A stretch of 21,777 bases of DNA from Flavobacteriales bacterium (GTDB taxonomy: Bacteria > Bacteroidota > Bacteroidia > Flavobacteriales_D > Sanyastnellaceae), in contig JAPKAW010000009.1 in assembly GCA_028825055.1 (NCBI GenBank), positions 1-21,777 on the forward strand, in the 5' to 3' direction. The stretch's first letter is position 1. Each line of letters opens with the position of its first letter. Shown here in pieces: positions 1-8,174 of this stretch. Position numbers and translations under genes: made by a program. The notes beneath the pieces were generated by a model. The model was not told the origin of the DNA and did no database searches. It saw only the letters and a program-made list of their open reading frames with translations.

Positions 1-2
1 GG

Positions 3-170
3 AGGTTACAGTGGGCTGAAAGGCTGATCAAGACACCAGAGATACAGGTCTTCGGTAAGCAGAATTCGGAAGCAGTTGAATCTACTGAATCCATGTCAAA
101 GCGGGATTATGTAGAAAGTTCTTGGAAGATCTCAGAGGTCAAGGAGCAACTTACGACAAGGGAGGTATGA
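3..170 (+). other. Open frame entering from the left edge (possible C-terminus of a gene, unproven)
   Basis: One plus-strand frame is open from the window edge to a TGA at 168-170, giving about 55 residues ending in EQLTTREV. No start is visible and I do not recognise a family. An open run of this length is expected fairly often by chance. Its four arginine codons are AGG, AGG, CGG and AGG, whereas the real genes in this window mostly use CGT, CGC or CGA. That argues either for non-coding (possibly structural RNA) sequence or for foreign DNA. It is listed only because it is the sole candidate gene in the first 300 bases. Confidence 0.15.
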
Positions 171-195
171 TTATTGGCGAACCAAGGTGAACCCC

Positions 196-229
196 ATGGA
201 GTGCATAAGTCAACTCCATAATTCGGAGG
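196..229 (+). other. Alternative stem-loops upstream of the terminator
   Basis: ATGGAGT (196-202) and ACTCCAT (213-219) are perfect inverted repeats with a 10-base loop. The right arm can instead pair through CTCC (214-217) with GGAG (226-229). The two folds are mutually exclusive and lie about 35 bases before the strong terminator at 264-292. This could be the 3' part of a structured RNA or leader, but I recognise no known RNA family here. Confidence 0.25.
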
Positions 230-263
230 AACAGGATCAAGACGAGGTTCGCGTACGAATACA

Positions 264-292
264 AAAAAGGCCCCTAAATCAGGGGCCTTTTT
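264..292. terminator. Bidirectional rho-independent terminator
   Basis: A perfect 12-bp stem, AAAAAGGCCCCT (264-275) paired with AGGGGCCTTTTT (281-292), has a 5-base loop. The GC-rich core is flanked by A and T tracts, so it can terminate transcription from both directions. On the minus strand it ends the DUF1573 transcription unit. On the plus strand it ends whatever enters from the left edge. Confidence 0.9.
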
Positions 293-325
293 GATTCAAG
301 GAATCACAAATTTCGCAGATAAAAC

Positions 326-850
326 TCAGCCTTCAATAGCTGGATTCACAAAAGCCTTGATCGTGAGGAACGTTTGTCCCGGGTCGGTATTGGCATCAAT
401 AGTGACCTTCTTGGTCTGTGCGTTTTTCTTGCCTTTGGAATTGAACTTCACTTCAATCTGTCCTTTAGCTCCAGGAGCGATAGGCTCACGCGGACATTTG
501 GGAACGGTGCATCCACAAGAACCTTTGCACTTATCTAAGATCAAAGGCTCAGTGCCCGTGTTGGTGAATTCGAACATGTGAGTAGCCGATTCGCCTTCTT
601 CCAAAGTGCCGAAGTCGTGGTCGTATGAAGCGAATGTCATGACAGTGGTTGGGCCAGCAGGAGCCTGTACCGTATTCTTCGCAGGGTCGAAAGTTTCCTT
701 TTGTCCTGGACTCGTGTTCACAGGGATGTCATTCGCATCGACTTTCGTTCCAGCGGGGCGAGAGGCACTCTTTTCCGAGGCGTCGTTGTCGCAGCCACCT
801 AAGATGAAGGCGATCGCTGCAACAGCGAGGAGGGTGTGTTTTAATTTCAT
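326..850 (-). CDS. DUF1573 domain lipoprotein
   Basis: The product is 174 aa with a lipoprotein signal peptide: a hydrophobic stretch at residues 6-17 and a lipobox LGGC with the acylated Cys at residue 20. A low-complexity linker to about residue 68 precedes a DUF1573 domain (about 70-170). The domain shows the family signature: a DFGT segment, a FEFTNTG strand, then SCGCTVP followed by EPIAPG. DUF1573 proteins are Ig/ASPM-SPD-2-Hydin-like secreted or lipid-anchored proteins common in Bacteroidota, and their molecular role is unknown. The gene lies 34 bp downstream of the S41 protease on the same strand, so the two may be cotranscribed, and it ends at the terminator at 264-292. The family call is firm; the function is not known. 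Confidence 0.92.
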   Translation of the reverse strand: MKLKHTLLAVAAIAFILGGCDNDASEKSASRPAGTKVDANDIPVNTSPGQKETFDPAKNTVQAPAGPTTVMTFASYDHDFGTLEEGESATHMFEFTNTGTEPLILDKCKGSCGCTVPKCPREPIAPGAKGQIEVKFNSKGKKNAQTKKVTIDANTDPGQTFLTIKAFVNPAIEG

Positions 851-884
851 GGGGTTAATTTGAGGGCTAAATTACGTCAATGCA

Positions 885-2513
885 TCAAAAGGAATCGTGT
901 GCAAGGTTGGCCTTTTCAAACGTTCCATCTTGTAAAATTGTAACGGCACGCTGTAAGCTTTCATTCAATCCGGAAATCACCCGGTAAAAAGTAGATTGCT
1001 TGAGCATATTTCGGCCAATCATCGCTTTGATCCTCAGTGAAATTGCATCAGCGGAAGTTTCCCAGCCATCTGCATCAAACTCTATGCCCTCCTCTTCAAC
1101 GAAGGCTAAAAAATCAGCGCTCATCTTCTCTGAAAGGACGAAGTCACGAATGAAATCATCTTCTGTCGGATACTCCTTTTCTAGGGCTTCCCTACGTGAG
1201 TCAACAAAGTTTAGAGCAAAACGGTTATCCAGTCCTTTGCGCAAGATTCGACTGAAAAACTCGGAATTATCCGTGGTGTCGATAGGGACAAAAATGTCCG
1301 GTAAAATTCCTCCACCTCCGTAGACTGTTCGTTCTTGGATCCGCGTGGTGAATTTCAAACTGTCTGGCAACTCTAAACTGTCGAGGCTGAGCAATTCACC
1401 CGATGTGTACCGTTCGTAGTTCTCCTTTCTATAGGCATCAACGCCTTCGTCGTACGGCTTTTGAATGCATCGGCCCGAAGGGGTGTAGTATTTCTGAACG
1501 GTCAAGCGAACGGCGGAGCCATCAGGTAAATTCACGGGGCGTTGAACCAATCCCTTGCCAAAACTACGTCGCCCGACAATCAAGCCGCGGTCCCAGTCTT
1601 GAATGGCCCCTGAGACAATTTCAGAAGCAGAAGCAGAACCCTGATCAATTAAGACCACCAAACGGCCTTTCTCAAAGCGCCCTGGGATACGTGCTTTCGT
1701 GTTTTCTCTTGGAAAGGCGCGTCCTTCTGTATACACGAGTAACTTGTCTTCAGAAAGAAATTCGTCAGCCATTTGGATTGCTGTTCGCAGCATGCCCCCA
1801 CCGTTTCCTTGCAAATCTAAAATCAAGTCGTCCATGCCTTGGTTGCGCAACTTGGCCAGCGCCTCATACATCTCTGCCATGGTTGTCTTGGCAAATCGAT
1901 TGACTTTGATGTAGCCAATGCCAGGGGCGGCCATGTAAGAAGCATCAACAGAAAAAATGGGGATTTTATCACGAATGATTTCAAAAACAAGCAATTCCCT
2001 TTCGCCGCTGCGCTTTATTCCCACGGTCACTTTGGTGCCCTTCTGACCTTTGAGCAGGCGTTGTACGTCCTTGTTCGTGACGCCCGTTCCAGCCACAACT
2101 TCTCCATCCACGGTCACGATGCGATCACCGGACATGATACCCAGTTTCTCTGAGGGTCCTCCGGAGATGGGAGAAACAACCATGATGGTGTCCTTGAAAA
2201 TATTGAATTGAATCCCAACACCTTCGAAATTTCCGTTGAGGGGTTCATCCGCCGCTTTCAATTCATCCGCAGGGATATAGACCGAGTGGGGGTCCATTTC
2301 CTCCAACATTGCAATGATTGCTGCTTCCACCAACGCCTCTGAGTCCACCTCTTCCACATAAATCTGATTCACGTAGTAGAGGAGCGCGTTGAACTTTTGA
2401 CTTTGCGTTTGACTTTGCGTCTGGCTCTCTTGAGCTTGCAAACTATTGAAATTACTCGACCATGCCGATGCGATGAGACAAAAGACGAGAGATAAAAAAG
2501 CAGATTGTGGCAT
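885..2513 (-). CDS. S41 family carboxy-terminal processing protease with PDZ domain
   Basis: This 542-aa periplasmic or exported serine protease is of the CtpA/Prc type. A signal peptide occupies about residues 1-28 (ending LQAQ), followed by a short QTQS-repeat linker. A helical segment precedes a PDZ domain (about 95-185, with GVGIQF and GDRI). The S41 catalytic domain follows (about 190-380). The family's Ser-Lys dyad is visible: Ser295 in GSASASE and Lys320 in SFGKGLVQ, with the conserved 25-residue spacing. A C-terminal helical region of about 150 residues is usual for Bacteroidota members. Such enzymes trim or degrade envelope proteins from their C-termini. The gene is divergent from the secreted protease at 2639 and lies upstream of the DUF1573 lipoprotein gene. 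The substrate cannot be told from the sequence. Confidence 0.93.
   Translation of the reverse strand: MPQSAFLSLVFCLIASAWSSNFNSLQAQESQTQSQTQSQKFNALLYYVNQIYVEEVDSEALVEAAIIAMLEEMDPHSVYIPADELKAADEPLNGNFEGVGIQFNIFKDTIMVVSPISGGPSEKLGIMSGDRIVTVDGEVVAGTGVTNKDVQRLLKGQKGTKVTVGIKRSGERELLVFEIIRDKIPIFSVDASYMAAPGIGYIKVNRFAKTTMAEMYEALAKLRNQGMDDLILDLQGNGGGMLRTAIQMADEFLSEDKLLVYTEGRAFPRENTKARIPGRFEKGRLVVLIDQGSASASEIVSGAIQDWDRGLIVGRRSFGKGLVQRPVNLPDGSAVRLTVQKYYTPSGRCIQKPYDEGVDAYRKENYERYTSGELLSLDSLELPDSLKFTTRIQERTVYGGGGILPDIFVPIDTTDNSEFFSRILRKGLDNRFALNFVDSRREALEKEYPTEDDFIRDFVLSEKMSADFLAFVEEEGIEFDADGWETSADAISLRIKAMIGRNMLKQSTFYRVISGLNESLQRAVTILQDGTFEKANLAHDSF
2396..2419 (-). repeat. Two perfect copies of a 12-bp in-frame tandem repeat
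   Basis: The unit TTTGACTTTGCG occurs at 2396-2407 and 2408-2419, with a degenerate third copy beyond. It encodes the SQTQSQTQSQ linker just after the signal peptide of the S41 protease. Because the period is a multiple of three, copy-number changes would alter linker length without shifting frame. Confidence 0.7.
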
Positions 2514-2611
2514 GGCTCCATCGATGTTGAGCGCTCAAGTTACCGCTTCAAGGTTGAGAGAGAAATAAGAATGCGCCCCAATTTTCCCCAAATTATTCGG
2601 AATAAACCGCG

Positions 2612-2619
2612 TAATTTTG
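2612..2619 (+). promoter_or_regulatory. Putative Bacteroidota -7 box (TAATTTTG)
   Basis: TAATTTTG matches the Bacteroidota sigma-ABfr -7 consensus TAnnTTTG and sits 19 bases before the ATG of the secreted protease gene at 2639. No clear TTG -33 element is seen at the usual distance, so this is a weak call based on one box and its position. Confidence 0.35.
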
Positions 2620-2638
2620 ATGCTCAACCTGTAAGAAC

Positions 2639-4369
2639 ATGAGAACCCGATTGAATCTCACTCCTTTATACAAAGGCGCAGTGCTGCTGTTTATTTCGAT
2701 GTATACGGTAATACCTACCTCGAGTCAGACTGTGGTTTTGGAGTCAAGTGACGCTGAAGTTCCCGTTGTGACACTTGAGTCACCAGGAATGGATCAACTT
2801 TTGGCGAGAGCGTGGTGGCACGAAGAGAATACCGGGAAGACCATGCAGGGTCACATCGTGGATACTGACATCAATTTTTTCGAAGAAGCTTACTATGGGA
2901 TTTCCGATGGTCTTGAGTCGTGGCAATTGTTTGTGAACATTGAAAATGCCCCGGCATTATGCGTGTATTTTGAATCCTTTCATTTGCCTGTTGGAGGCGA
3001 GCTTACCTTAGAATCTCCTGAGGGTGCTTTTGAAGTTCCTTTTGTGGAAGGTCCCATCGATCATCTGGAAAATAATGACCATGGATTGTTCGTGAGCGGT
3101 GAAGTTCCTGGAGAAATGGGGTTGATTAGGTATACGCAGCCTGTGGGTACGGTCGGGACACCTTCCCTCCACATCAATGGGGTCGGCGTGCTTTTTCGGT
3201 TTCTGTGGTTGGACGGTGAATACGATGTTCTGTTCGAAAACAACCGCGGTTCAGACCCATGTGAGGTGAATGTGAATTGCCCGGAGGGTGAGGACTGGAT
3301 TTGCCAGAGAGATGCGGTTGTTCGCCTGCGGATTACGCAAAATGGCGGCATCTTTTTATGCTCGGGTGCGATGGTCAACAATACGGCTCAGGACTGTAAG
3401 CAAATGCTGCTGAGCTCCTTTCATTGTGCCGATGAAGTTGAAGAGAACGAATGGGCCTTGTTGAAGGTGCGTTACAATTATGAGTTTTTTGAATGCGAAG
3501 GCATTTCAAGTTTCAATTCGCACGTCCGCACAGGAGTCGAGCTTCTCACCAGCTCGGATGATGCCGTGGGAAACAACATCAATGGTTCTGATTTTTTGTT
3601 GTTAGAGGTAGAGGACAATGTTTTTGATTCTTGGGTTCCTTTTTATGCAGGGTGGGATGTTTCGGGCGAGAATCCAGAAGAGGGGGTGGGCATCCACCAT
3701 CCCGCTGGCGATCGGAAGAAGATTTCGACCTACGTCAGTTCGCCAACCAATAGCAGCGCCTACCACCCGGGGGCACACTGGCGTGTTTACTGGACGGAGA
3801 CCGAAACCAACCACGGAGTGACTGAAGGCGGTTCATCCGGTTCTCCGTTGTTTGATCAAAACGGACGAATTGTCGGCACCTTGACCGGGGGCGCGTCGTT
3901 TTGTACAAACCCAAATTCCCCCGACTACTACGGCAAGATGAGTTACCACTGGGATGGCAATAATCCCATTTCGGAGGTTGAAAAGCTGTACAATTTCTTG
4001 GATCCCCAGGGAACGGGAATCGAGGTGCTCGAGGGGAGCTACGTGACCGAATTTGAAACGCCTTGCGCCGGCCAGTCCGTATGTGGGATTGTTGATGTCG
4101 AAGAGCAGTGGCTTCGAGAAAACACGTGGTCACTGCACCCGAATCCATCGAACGCACTGGTCACATTGCTCTGGTCTGGTGAATTGCGTGCTCAAGAGGT
4201 GAGGCTCTATGATCAAACGGGACGACCGGTTGAGACCATTTCTTTCCAAGGTTTAGAAAAGCCTCAGTTTTCGGTGGCCCATTTGCCTTCAGGCGTATAC
4301 TATGTCACATTGCAAACTGAGGGCGGTGCTACCGCTACACGAAAATTGATGGTGGCAAGCGCTCAGTGA
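2639..4369 (+). CDS. Secreted lysyl-endopeptidase-like serine protease with T9SS sorting domain
   Basis: The 576-aa product has a signal peptide (about residues 1-29). An N-terminal beta-rich prodomain runs to about residue 215. The trypsin-fold domain resembles the S1 lysyl endopeptidase (Achromobacter protease I) group. It has a GAMVNNTAQD segment, catalytic His262 in SSFHC, Asp318 in GSDFLLLEV, AGWD and GIHHPAGD motifs, and Ser400 in GGSSGSP. The His motif departs from the usual TAxHC. The last ~85 residues form a type A T9SS C-terminal sorting domain (HPNPS, LYDQTGRPV, LPSGVYYVTLQ and a basic KLMV end). The protein is therefore predicted to be exported by T9SS and released or surface-attached. 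Lys specificity is inferred from family resemblance only. Its 3' end overlaps the convergent mutS2 gene by 7 bases. Confidence 0.9.
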   Translation: MRTRLNLTPLYKGAVLLFISMYTVIPTSSQTVVLESSDAEVPVVTLESPGMDQLLARAWWHEENTGKTMQGHIVDTDINFFEEAYYGISDGLESWQLFVNIENAPALCVYFESFHLPVGGELTLESPEGAFEVPFVEGPIDHLENNDHGLFVSGEVPGEMGLIRYTQPVGTVGTPSLHINGVGVLFRFLWLDGEYDVLFENNRGSDPCEVNVNCPEGEDWICQRDAVVRLRITQNGGIFLCSGAMVNNTAQDCKQMLLSSFHCADEVEENEWALLKVRYNYEFFECEGISSFNSHVRTGVELLTSSDDAVGNNINGSDFLLLEVEDNVFDSWVPFYAGWDVSGENPEEGVGIHHPAGDRKKISTYVSSPTNSSAYHPGAHWRVYWTETETNHGVTEGGSSGSPLFDQNGRIVGTLTGGASFCTNPNSPDYYGKMSYHWDGNNPISEVEKLYNFLDPQGTGIEVLEGSYVTEFETPCAGQSVCGIVDVEEQWLRENTWSLHPNPSNALVTLLWSGELRAQEVRLYDQTGRPVETISFQGLEKPQFSVAHLPSGVYYVTLQTEGGATATRKLMVASAQ

Positions 4370-6555
4370 GCGACCCACGTTAATTTTTCTAATTCCACGC
4401 GGGTTCGGAATGATCCGAATAAGACGAGGGCATGCTTTTGATTCAATTCAATGACTTCCCCCCGCTCTTTTCCCCCATTGCGAAGCCGCACGATGGAACC
4501 GATTTGGATGCGCTCCACAAAGTGCTTTGGACGTTTCTTCGGAGCACGGGCTGCGGAGGCTTTGCGTTTGTCTATGGTGGCTTTGGCTGCGTTGTCCAAT
4601 TTGGAGCGTTCCATGGCCAGGTATTTCCGGACATCTTCAAAAAGCTCCTTGTTCTTACTTTCAGCTTGATACCGATCAACAAATTGCAGCAGCCGTCTCC
4701 CTCTATTTAAAGCGGTGTTTTGTTCTTCTCCTACCGTCTGTTGGTGAACGGAACGCTCATCTAAATGCGCTTGATTCGACTCGAGTTGGAACCGCAGTTG
4801 GTCGTTTTCCAATTCCTTTCGCAGGTTCCGATCCGTTATTTTGGAAAGGGTATTTTTCTCTTTTTGAAGTTCACCAATCAGTTCATCCAGACGGACCTTG
4901 CGCCCATCTAGCTTTCCTTTCGCTCGACTGATGAGGTCGTTGTCGATGCCATTGATGGTAGCGACTTCGAAGGTGAATGAGCTTCCGGGTGTGCCGATGT
5001 CCAACTTGAACAGTGGCTCTAAGGATTCTCTATCGAATCGCATCGAACCATTCAATGCCTCGGGCAGTTGCGCAGCGCGCGACTTGATATTGGCGTAGTG
5101 CGTGGTGATGACCCCGAAACAGCCCCGGTGATAGAGTTCTTCAAAAAACACTTCGGCCAATGCTCCTCCGAGTTCAGGGTCCGACCCGGTTCCAAACTCA
5201 TCCAATAAAAGGAGGGCACGCCCATTGGCCACCTCGAGAAACCCTTTCATGCGGTTCAGGCGGTAGCTGTACGTGCTTAGTTGGTTTTCAATGCTCTGGT
5301 TGTCTCCGATATCGGTGAGCAATGCGTCGAAAAACCCCATTTCACTGTTGGGGTGGGCTGGCACCATCAGCCCGCTTTGAAGCATTGCCTGCAATAAACC
5401 TACTGTTTTGAGCGTGATGGACTTTCCACCTGCATTGGGCCCAGAAATAACCAGCATCCGTCCTTTGGGATGAAGCGCAATGGTTTGCGGTTCCGTATTC
5501 ATTCCCGCCTTTTCATTTTGCAGGTAAAGAAGGGGGTGGTACGCTTGAATCAAGTGAAAACCGCTTTCTGTTCGCAAGCCCGGCAGGTCTCCACCCATTT
5601 CTTGAGCGAGTTGCACTTTAGCTCGAATCCAGTCTAATTCGACCAGCAATATTTGATACGCCTTGATCAGCGGAAGGAGCTTGCGGATATCTTGTGTAAG
5701 ATCACGTAGGATCCGTAAAATCTCTTTGCGCTCATCATCTCGCAGCATCTCCATCTCAAAATTGAGCGAAATATTGATGGCTGGCTCGATGAATGTGATG
5801 CTGCCGTTGTTGGACTGTCCGAGGACGGTTCCGGTCACCTTTCTTTTGTGTGTGCTGTTGATGGAAAGCACTCGACGGTCATTGATAAAACCCTCCTTAG
5901 TGTCGGCAAGCCAACCCCTTTCAGCGCAATCTTTGAGGGACTTGATGAATTGGCGGTTAATGGACCGCCTAACACGGATCACATCTTCTCGAATCGTGAC
6001 AAGCTTTGCGGAGGCATTGCTTCGGACATTCCCCTTGGCATCAAAGACCTTGTCAATGGGGTCGATGAGTTCAGTTGTAGTCTTGACGTTTCGTAATAAA
6101 TAGAGGAGGCGGGGGTTGATGGAATCCCGACCTTGAAGGGCGGCAACGACATCATTGATCGTTTCAGATGCGACGCGCAAGCGCATGAATTGCGGTTCAC
6201 TTAAGACAGATTCGCGAATACTCAGCCGTTCAATTTCCCGATGGATTTCGTCGCAACCTACCGCTGGAAACGGAATGGATTCACGCCGTATTTGAAGAAA
6301 CTCTTTGGTTTCCTCCAGCGCACGCACCATCCGCTTTCTGTTGCGGAAGGGTTTCAGGTTTTGAGCGCGCTCTTGGGCTGATGGGTTGTGGCAATATCCC
6401 AGCAATAAGGTTCTTATGGCATTGAATTCCAGGTCACGCGAAGTCTGGGTGTCAAAGGCGCCCATGTAGTCGCCGCTCCAAACATGTAGCGAGCTTTTGG
6501 CGCGTAGCTTTTGCGTCTTCTTAGGGTTGGTTCCCTTGTTGCCTTCCGGATTCAT
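4363..6555 (-). CDS. mutS2: MutS2 family ATPase lacking an Smr domain
   Basis: At 730 aa this matches the MutS2 branch of MutS proteins, which act on branched DNA or collided ribosomes rather than in canonical mismatch repair. There is no N-terminal mismatch-recognition domain. The core/clamp helices (about 40-340) lead into the ATPase domain, with Walker A GPNAGGKS at 372-379 and Walker B LLLLDE ending at Glu453, then GTGSDPELGG. A long coiled coil (about 560-680) and a KOW-like segment (about 685-728) follow. The protein stops there, whereas B. subtilis MutS2 continues into an Smr nuclease domain. The chosen ATG lies two bases after the miaA stop, which supports coupling. Met31 is an alternative start nearer the conserved LEFNAI segment. 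The gene is last in the ytxJ-miaA operon. Confidence 0.93.
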   Translation of the reverse strand: MNPEGNKGTNPKKTQKLRAKSSLHVWSGDYMGAFDTQTSRDLEFNAIRTLLLGYCHNPSAQERAQNLKPFRNRKRMVRALEETKEFLQIRRESIPFPAVGCDEIHREIERLSIRESVLSEPQFMRLRVASETINDVVAALQGRDSINPRLLYLLRNVKTTTELIDPIDKVFDAKGNVRSNASAKLVTIREDVIRVRRSINRQFIKSLKDCAERGWLADTKEGFINDRRVLSINSTHKRKVTGTVLGQSNNGSITFIEPAINISLNFEMEMLRDDERKEILRILRDLTQDIRKLLPLIKAYQILLVELDWIRAKVQLAQEMGGDLPGLRTESGFHLIQAYHPLLYLQNEKAGMNTEPQTIALHPKGRMLVISGPNAGGKSITLKTVGLLQAMLQSGLMVPAHPNSEMGFFDALLTDIGDNQSIENQLSTYSYRLNRMKGFLEVANGRALLLLDEFGTGSDPELGGALAEVFFEELYHRGCFGVITTHYANIKSRAAQLPEALNGSMRFDRESLEPLFKLDIGTPGSSFTFEVATINGIDNDLISRAKGKLDGRKVRLDELIGELQKEKNTLSKITDRNLRKELENDQLRFQLESNQAHLDERSVHQQTVGEEQNTALNRGRRLLQFVDRYQAESKNKELFEDVRKYLAMERSKLDNAAKATIDKRKASAARAPKKRPKHFVERIQIGSIVRLRNGGKERGEVIELNQKHALVLFGSFRTRVELEKLTWVAH

Positions 6556-6557
6556 AA

Positions 6558-7562
6558 TCAGGTCATCGGGGGTTCTGTTCCGTCAAGAGGGGCACGAGAC
6601 CATCCCCGCTCTGCACAGCAAGCCATGGCCCAATTGAACGCGGCCATGCGATTGGATGCGTCGAACCAATTGATTCCGTCCATTCGTTTGAACCAGGTCA
6701 TTTGACGCTTCGCAAACTGCCTCGTATGGACTTGAATGGCGGAAATGGCTTGGTCGCGAGATAGTTTTCCATCGAAGCAATCAAACCACTCTCGATACCC
6801 TACCGTTTGCAGTGCATTGAGATGCGCCTTTGGATGCAGTTCGCGCGCCTCGGATTCAAATCCGCTTTGCACCATCTGCGCTACCCGTGCGTTGATTCGG
6901 TCGACGAGCCATTCACGGTTCATTTCAAGGCCTATGATTCGAATGTCGAAGGGTCTTTCCGTTGCGGAGTTGCTATGGTGCGAAGAAAATGGTTTCCCGC
7001 TGGCCAAGCACACTTCCAATGCGCGAATGACGCGTTGTGTGTTGGATCGATCCATTTTGGCATAGTGAATGGGGTCCAATTCCTCTAGCTGCTTGAGCAG
7101 TGAGTCAGCTCCATTTTCTTCCAGCTCCTTTCGAAGACGGTCACGGATTTCAACCGAAGCAGGCACTTCGTCGAGTCCTTCCAAAACGGCTTTGATGTAC
7201 AATCCACTGCCCCCTACCATGACGGCGGTGCGGTGACTTGAGAACCAGTTTTCCAACCAGCGTAGGGCGTCCTTTTCGAATTGTCCAGCGCTGTACAAAT
7301 TCTCGACATCTAAGAAGTCGATAAAATGGTGAGGTACTTCTGCACACTCAGTGGCAGTTGGTTGAGCCGTCCCAATGCGCATGCCACGATAGACTTGACG
7401 AGAATCGGCGTTCAATATTTCACATCCCAGCCATTTCGCCAATCCAATGGCCATGCTTGTTTTGCCAATAGCTGTGGGTCCAACTACGACAAAGAGCAGC
7501 GGACGTTCACCGGGTGCAAGGGGCGCCGATGGAGAGTTGTGGGAGGAAGCGGAGGGGGTCAA
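6558..7562 (-). CDS. miaA: tRNA dimethylallyltransferase MiaA
   Basis: This cytoplasmic 334-aa enzyme transfers a dimethylallyl group from DMAPP to N6 of A37 in tRNAs that read UNN codons. It shows a P-loop GPTAIGKT at residues 28-35, the DSRQVYRG motif starting at Asp53, a GTAQPT segment, the GGSGLYIKAV motif, and the later TQRVIRALEV, TVGYREW and RQFAKRQMTWFKR motifs. A proline/serine-rich N-terminal tail of about 20 residues makes it slightly longer than typical members. It is followed after two bases by mutS2 and preceded by the PRiA4_ORF3-like gene with a 15-bp gap, so it sits inside a minus-strand operon. The identification is secure. Confidence 0.96.
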   Translation of the reverse strand: MTPSASSHNSPSAPLAPGERPLLFVVVGPTAIGKTSMAIGLAKWLGCEILNADSRQVYRGMRIGTAQPTATECAEVPHHFIDFLDVENLYSAGQFEKDALRWLENWFSSHRTAVMVGGSGLYIKAVLEGLDEVPASVEIRDRLRKELEENGADSLLKQLEELDPIHYAKMDRSNTQRVIRALEVCLASGKPFSSHHSNSATERPFDIRIIGLEMNREWLVDRINARVAQMVQSGFESEARELHPKAHLNALQTVGYREWFDCFDGKLSRDQAISAIQVHTRQFAKRQMTWFKRMDGINWFDASNRMAAFNWAMACCAERGWSRAPLDGTEPPMT

Positions 7563-7577
7563 GGGGCCGTTGCGTAT

Positions 7578-8171
7578 TCAAAGAAGGTCACCATAATCAT
7601 CGATGTTGTCCATTTCGCCGCTTTGTGTTTCGTCTTTGTCTTCGTCCCCACTGAGGTAGGCATCCAATTCGGGGTCTCCCGTTGAATACGGTTCGGAGTC
7701 ACCCTTTTTGGCCTGTTCAATTTCTTCGGCCAATGAGCCCAAGTCGTCCAACCCTTCAGGTTGACGGCTATTCGGGTCCGGTGCAGTTCCAAATTGTAGC
7801 ATGAGCCGGGGGTAGGAAGTGTTCTCATCGGCCTCCTCCAACGAAATGGGCTCCAAATAGAAACACCACATTCTTAAGTAGTCGTATGCATAGACTCCTC
7901 GAGCTTCCAATGTGGGCAATAGGTCACCCACGGTGGTTGATTCCATGCTCGGTAATTCGGGAGACATGGACATCAGGGGGATTTCGTCACCGCGATCCCA
8001 CGCTTCGTTGCTTTTGAAAAAAGAAGCCATTTCTGGAGCGTTGTTCCAGTCGAAGGCATCGAGTGTCGCTAGATGCAAGTGCTCCAAGGGGGCACTCATT
8101 TCAATTTCAATGTCCCGAAAAACATCGTCTTCGGTGTCGAGAATTGCACGGAGTTTTAGAATCGAAGCCAT
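7578..8171 (-). CDS. PRiA4_ORF3-like (IS1096 passenger TnpR-like) domain protein
   Basis: The 197-aa acidic product has an N-terminal domain (about 5-130) matching the Bacteroidota form of the plasmid pRiA4b ORF-3-like family. Seen are a LKLRAILDTEDDVFRDIEI start, a helix with LEHLHLATLDAFDW, a MASFFKSNEAWDRGDEIPL segment, and YAYDYLRMWCFYLEP. The tail from about 140 is low-complexity and strongly acidic (SGDEDKDE near the end). The family name comes from mobile elements, but in Bacteroidota such genes are chromosomal and their function is unknown. No transposase is present here. The start lies three bases after the ytxJ-like stop and the end is 15 bp before miaA, which indicates cotranscription. 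I would not infer resolvase activity. Confidence 0.8.
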   Translation of the reverse strand: MASILKLRAILDTEDDVFRDIEIEMSAPLEHLHLATLDAFDWNNAPEMASFFKSNEAWDRGDEIPLMSMSPELPSMESTTVGDLLPTLEARGVYAYDYLRMWCFYLEPISLEEADENTSYPRLMLQFGTAPDPNSRQPEGLDDLGSLAEEIEQAKKGDSEPYSTGDPELDAYLSGDEDKDETQSGEMDNIDDYGDLL

Positions 8172-8174
8172 GGC

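Noticed and set aside
171..195. Short peptide ORF MIIGEPR after a GGGAGG-like site
   Set aside because: It is seven codons with no conservation evidence, and Bacteroidota rarely rely on Shine-Dalgarno sites.
2514..2580. A minus-strand promoter for the S41 protease (TAACTTG-like box)
   Set aside because: It is one base short of the TAnnTTTG pattern and has no -33 partner at a reasonable distance.
7578..8171. A transposon or resolvase gene, suggested by the PRiA4_ORF3/IS1096-TnpR family name
   Set aside because: There are no inverted repeats, no transposase and tight operon spacing with miaA. The name reflects history of the family, not mobility here.
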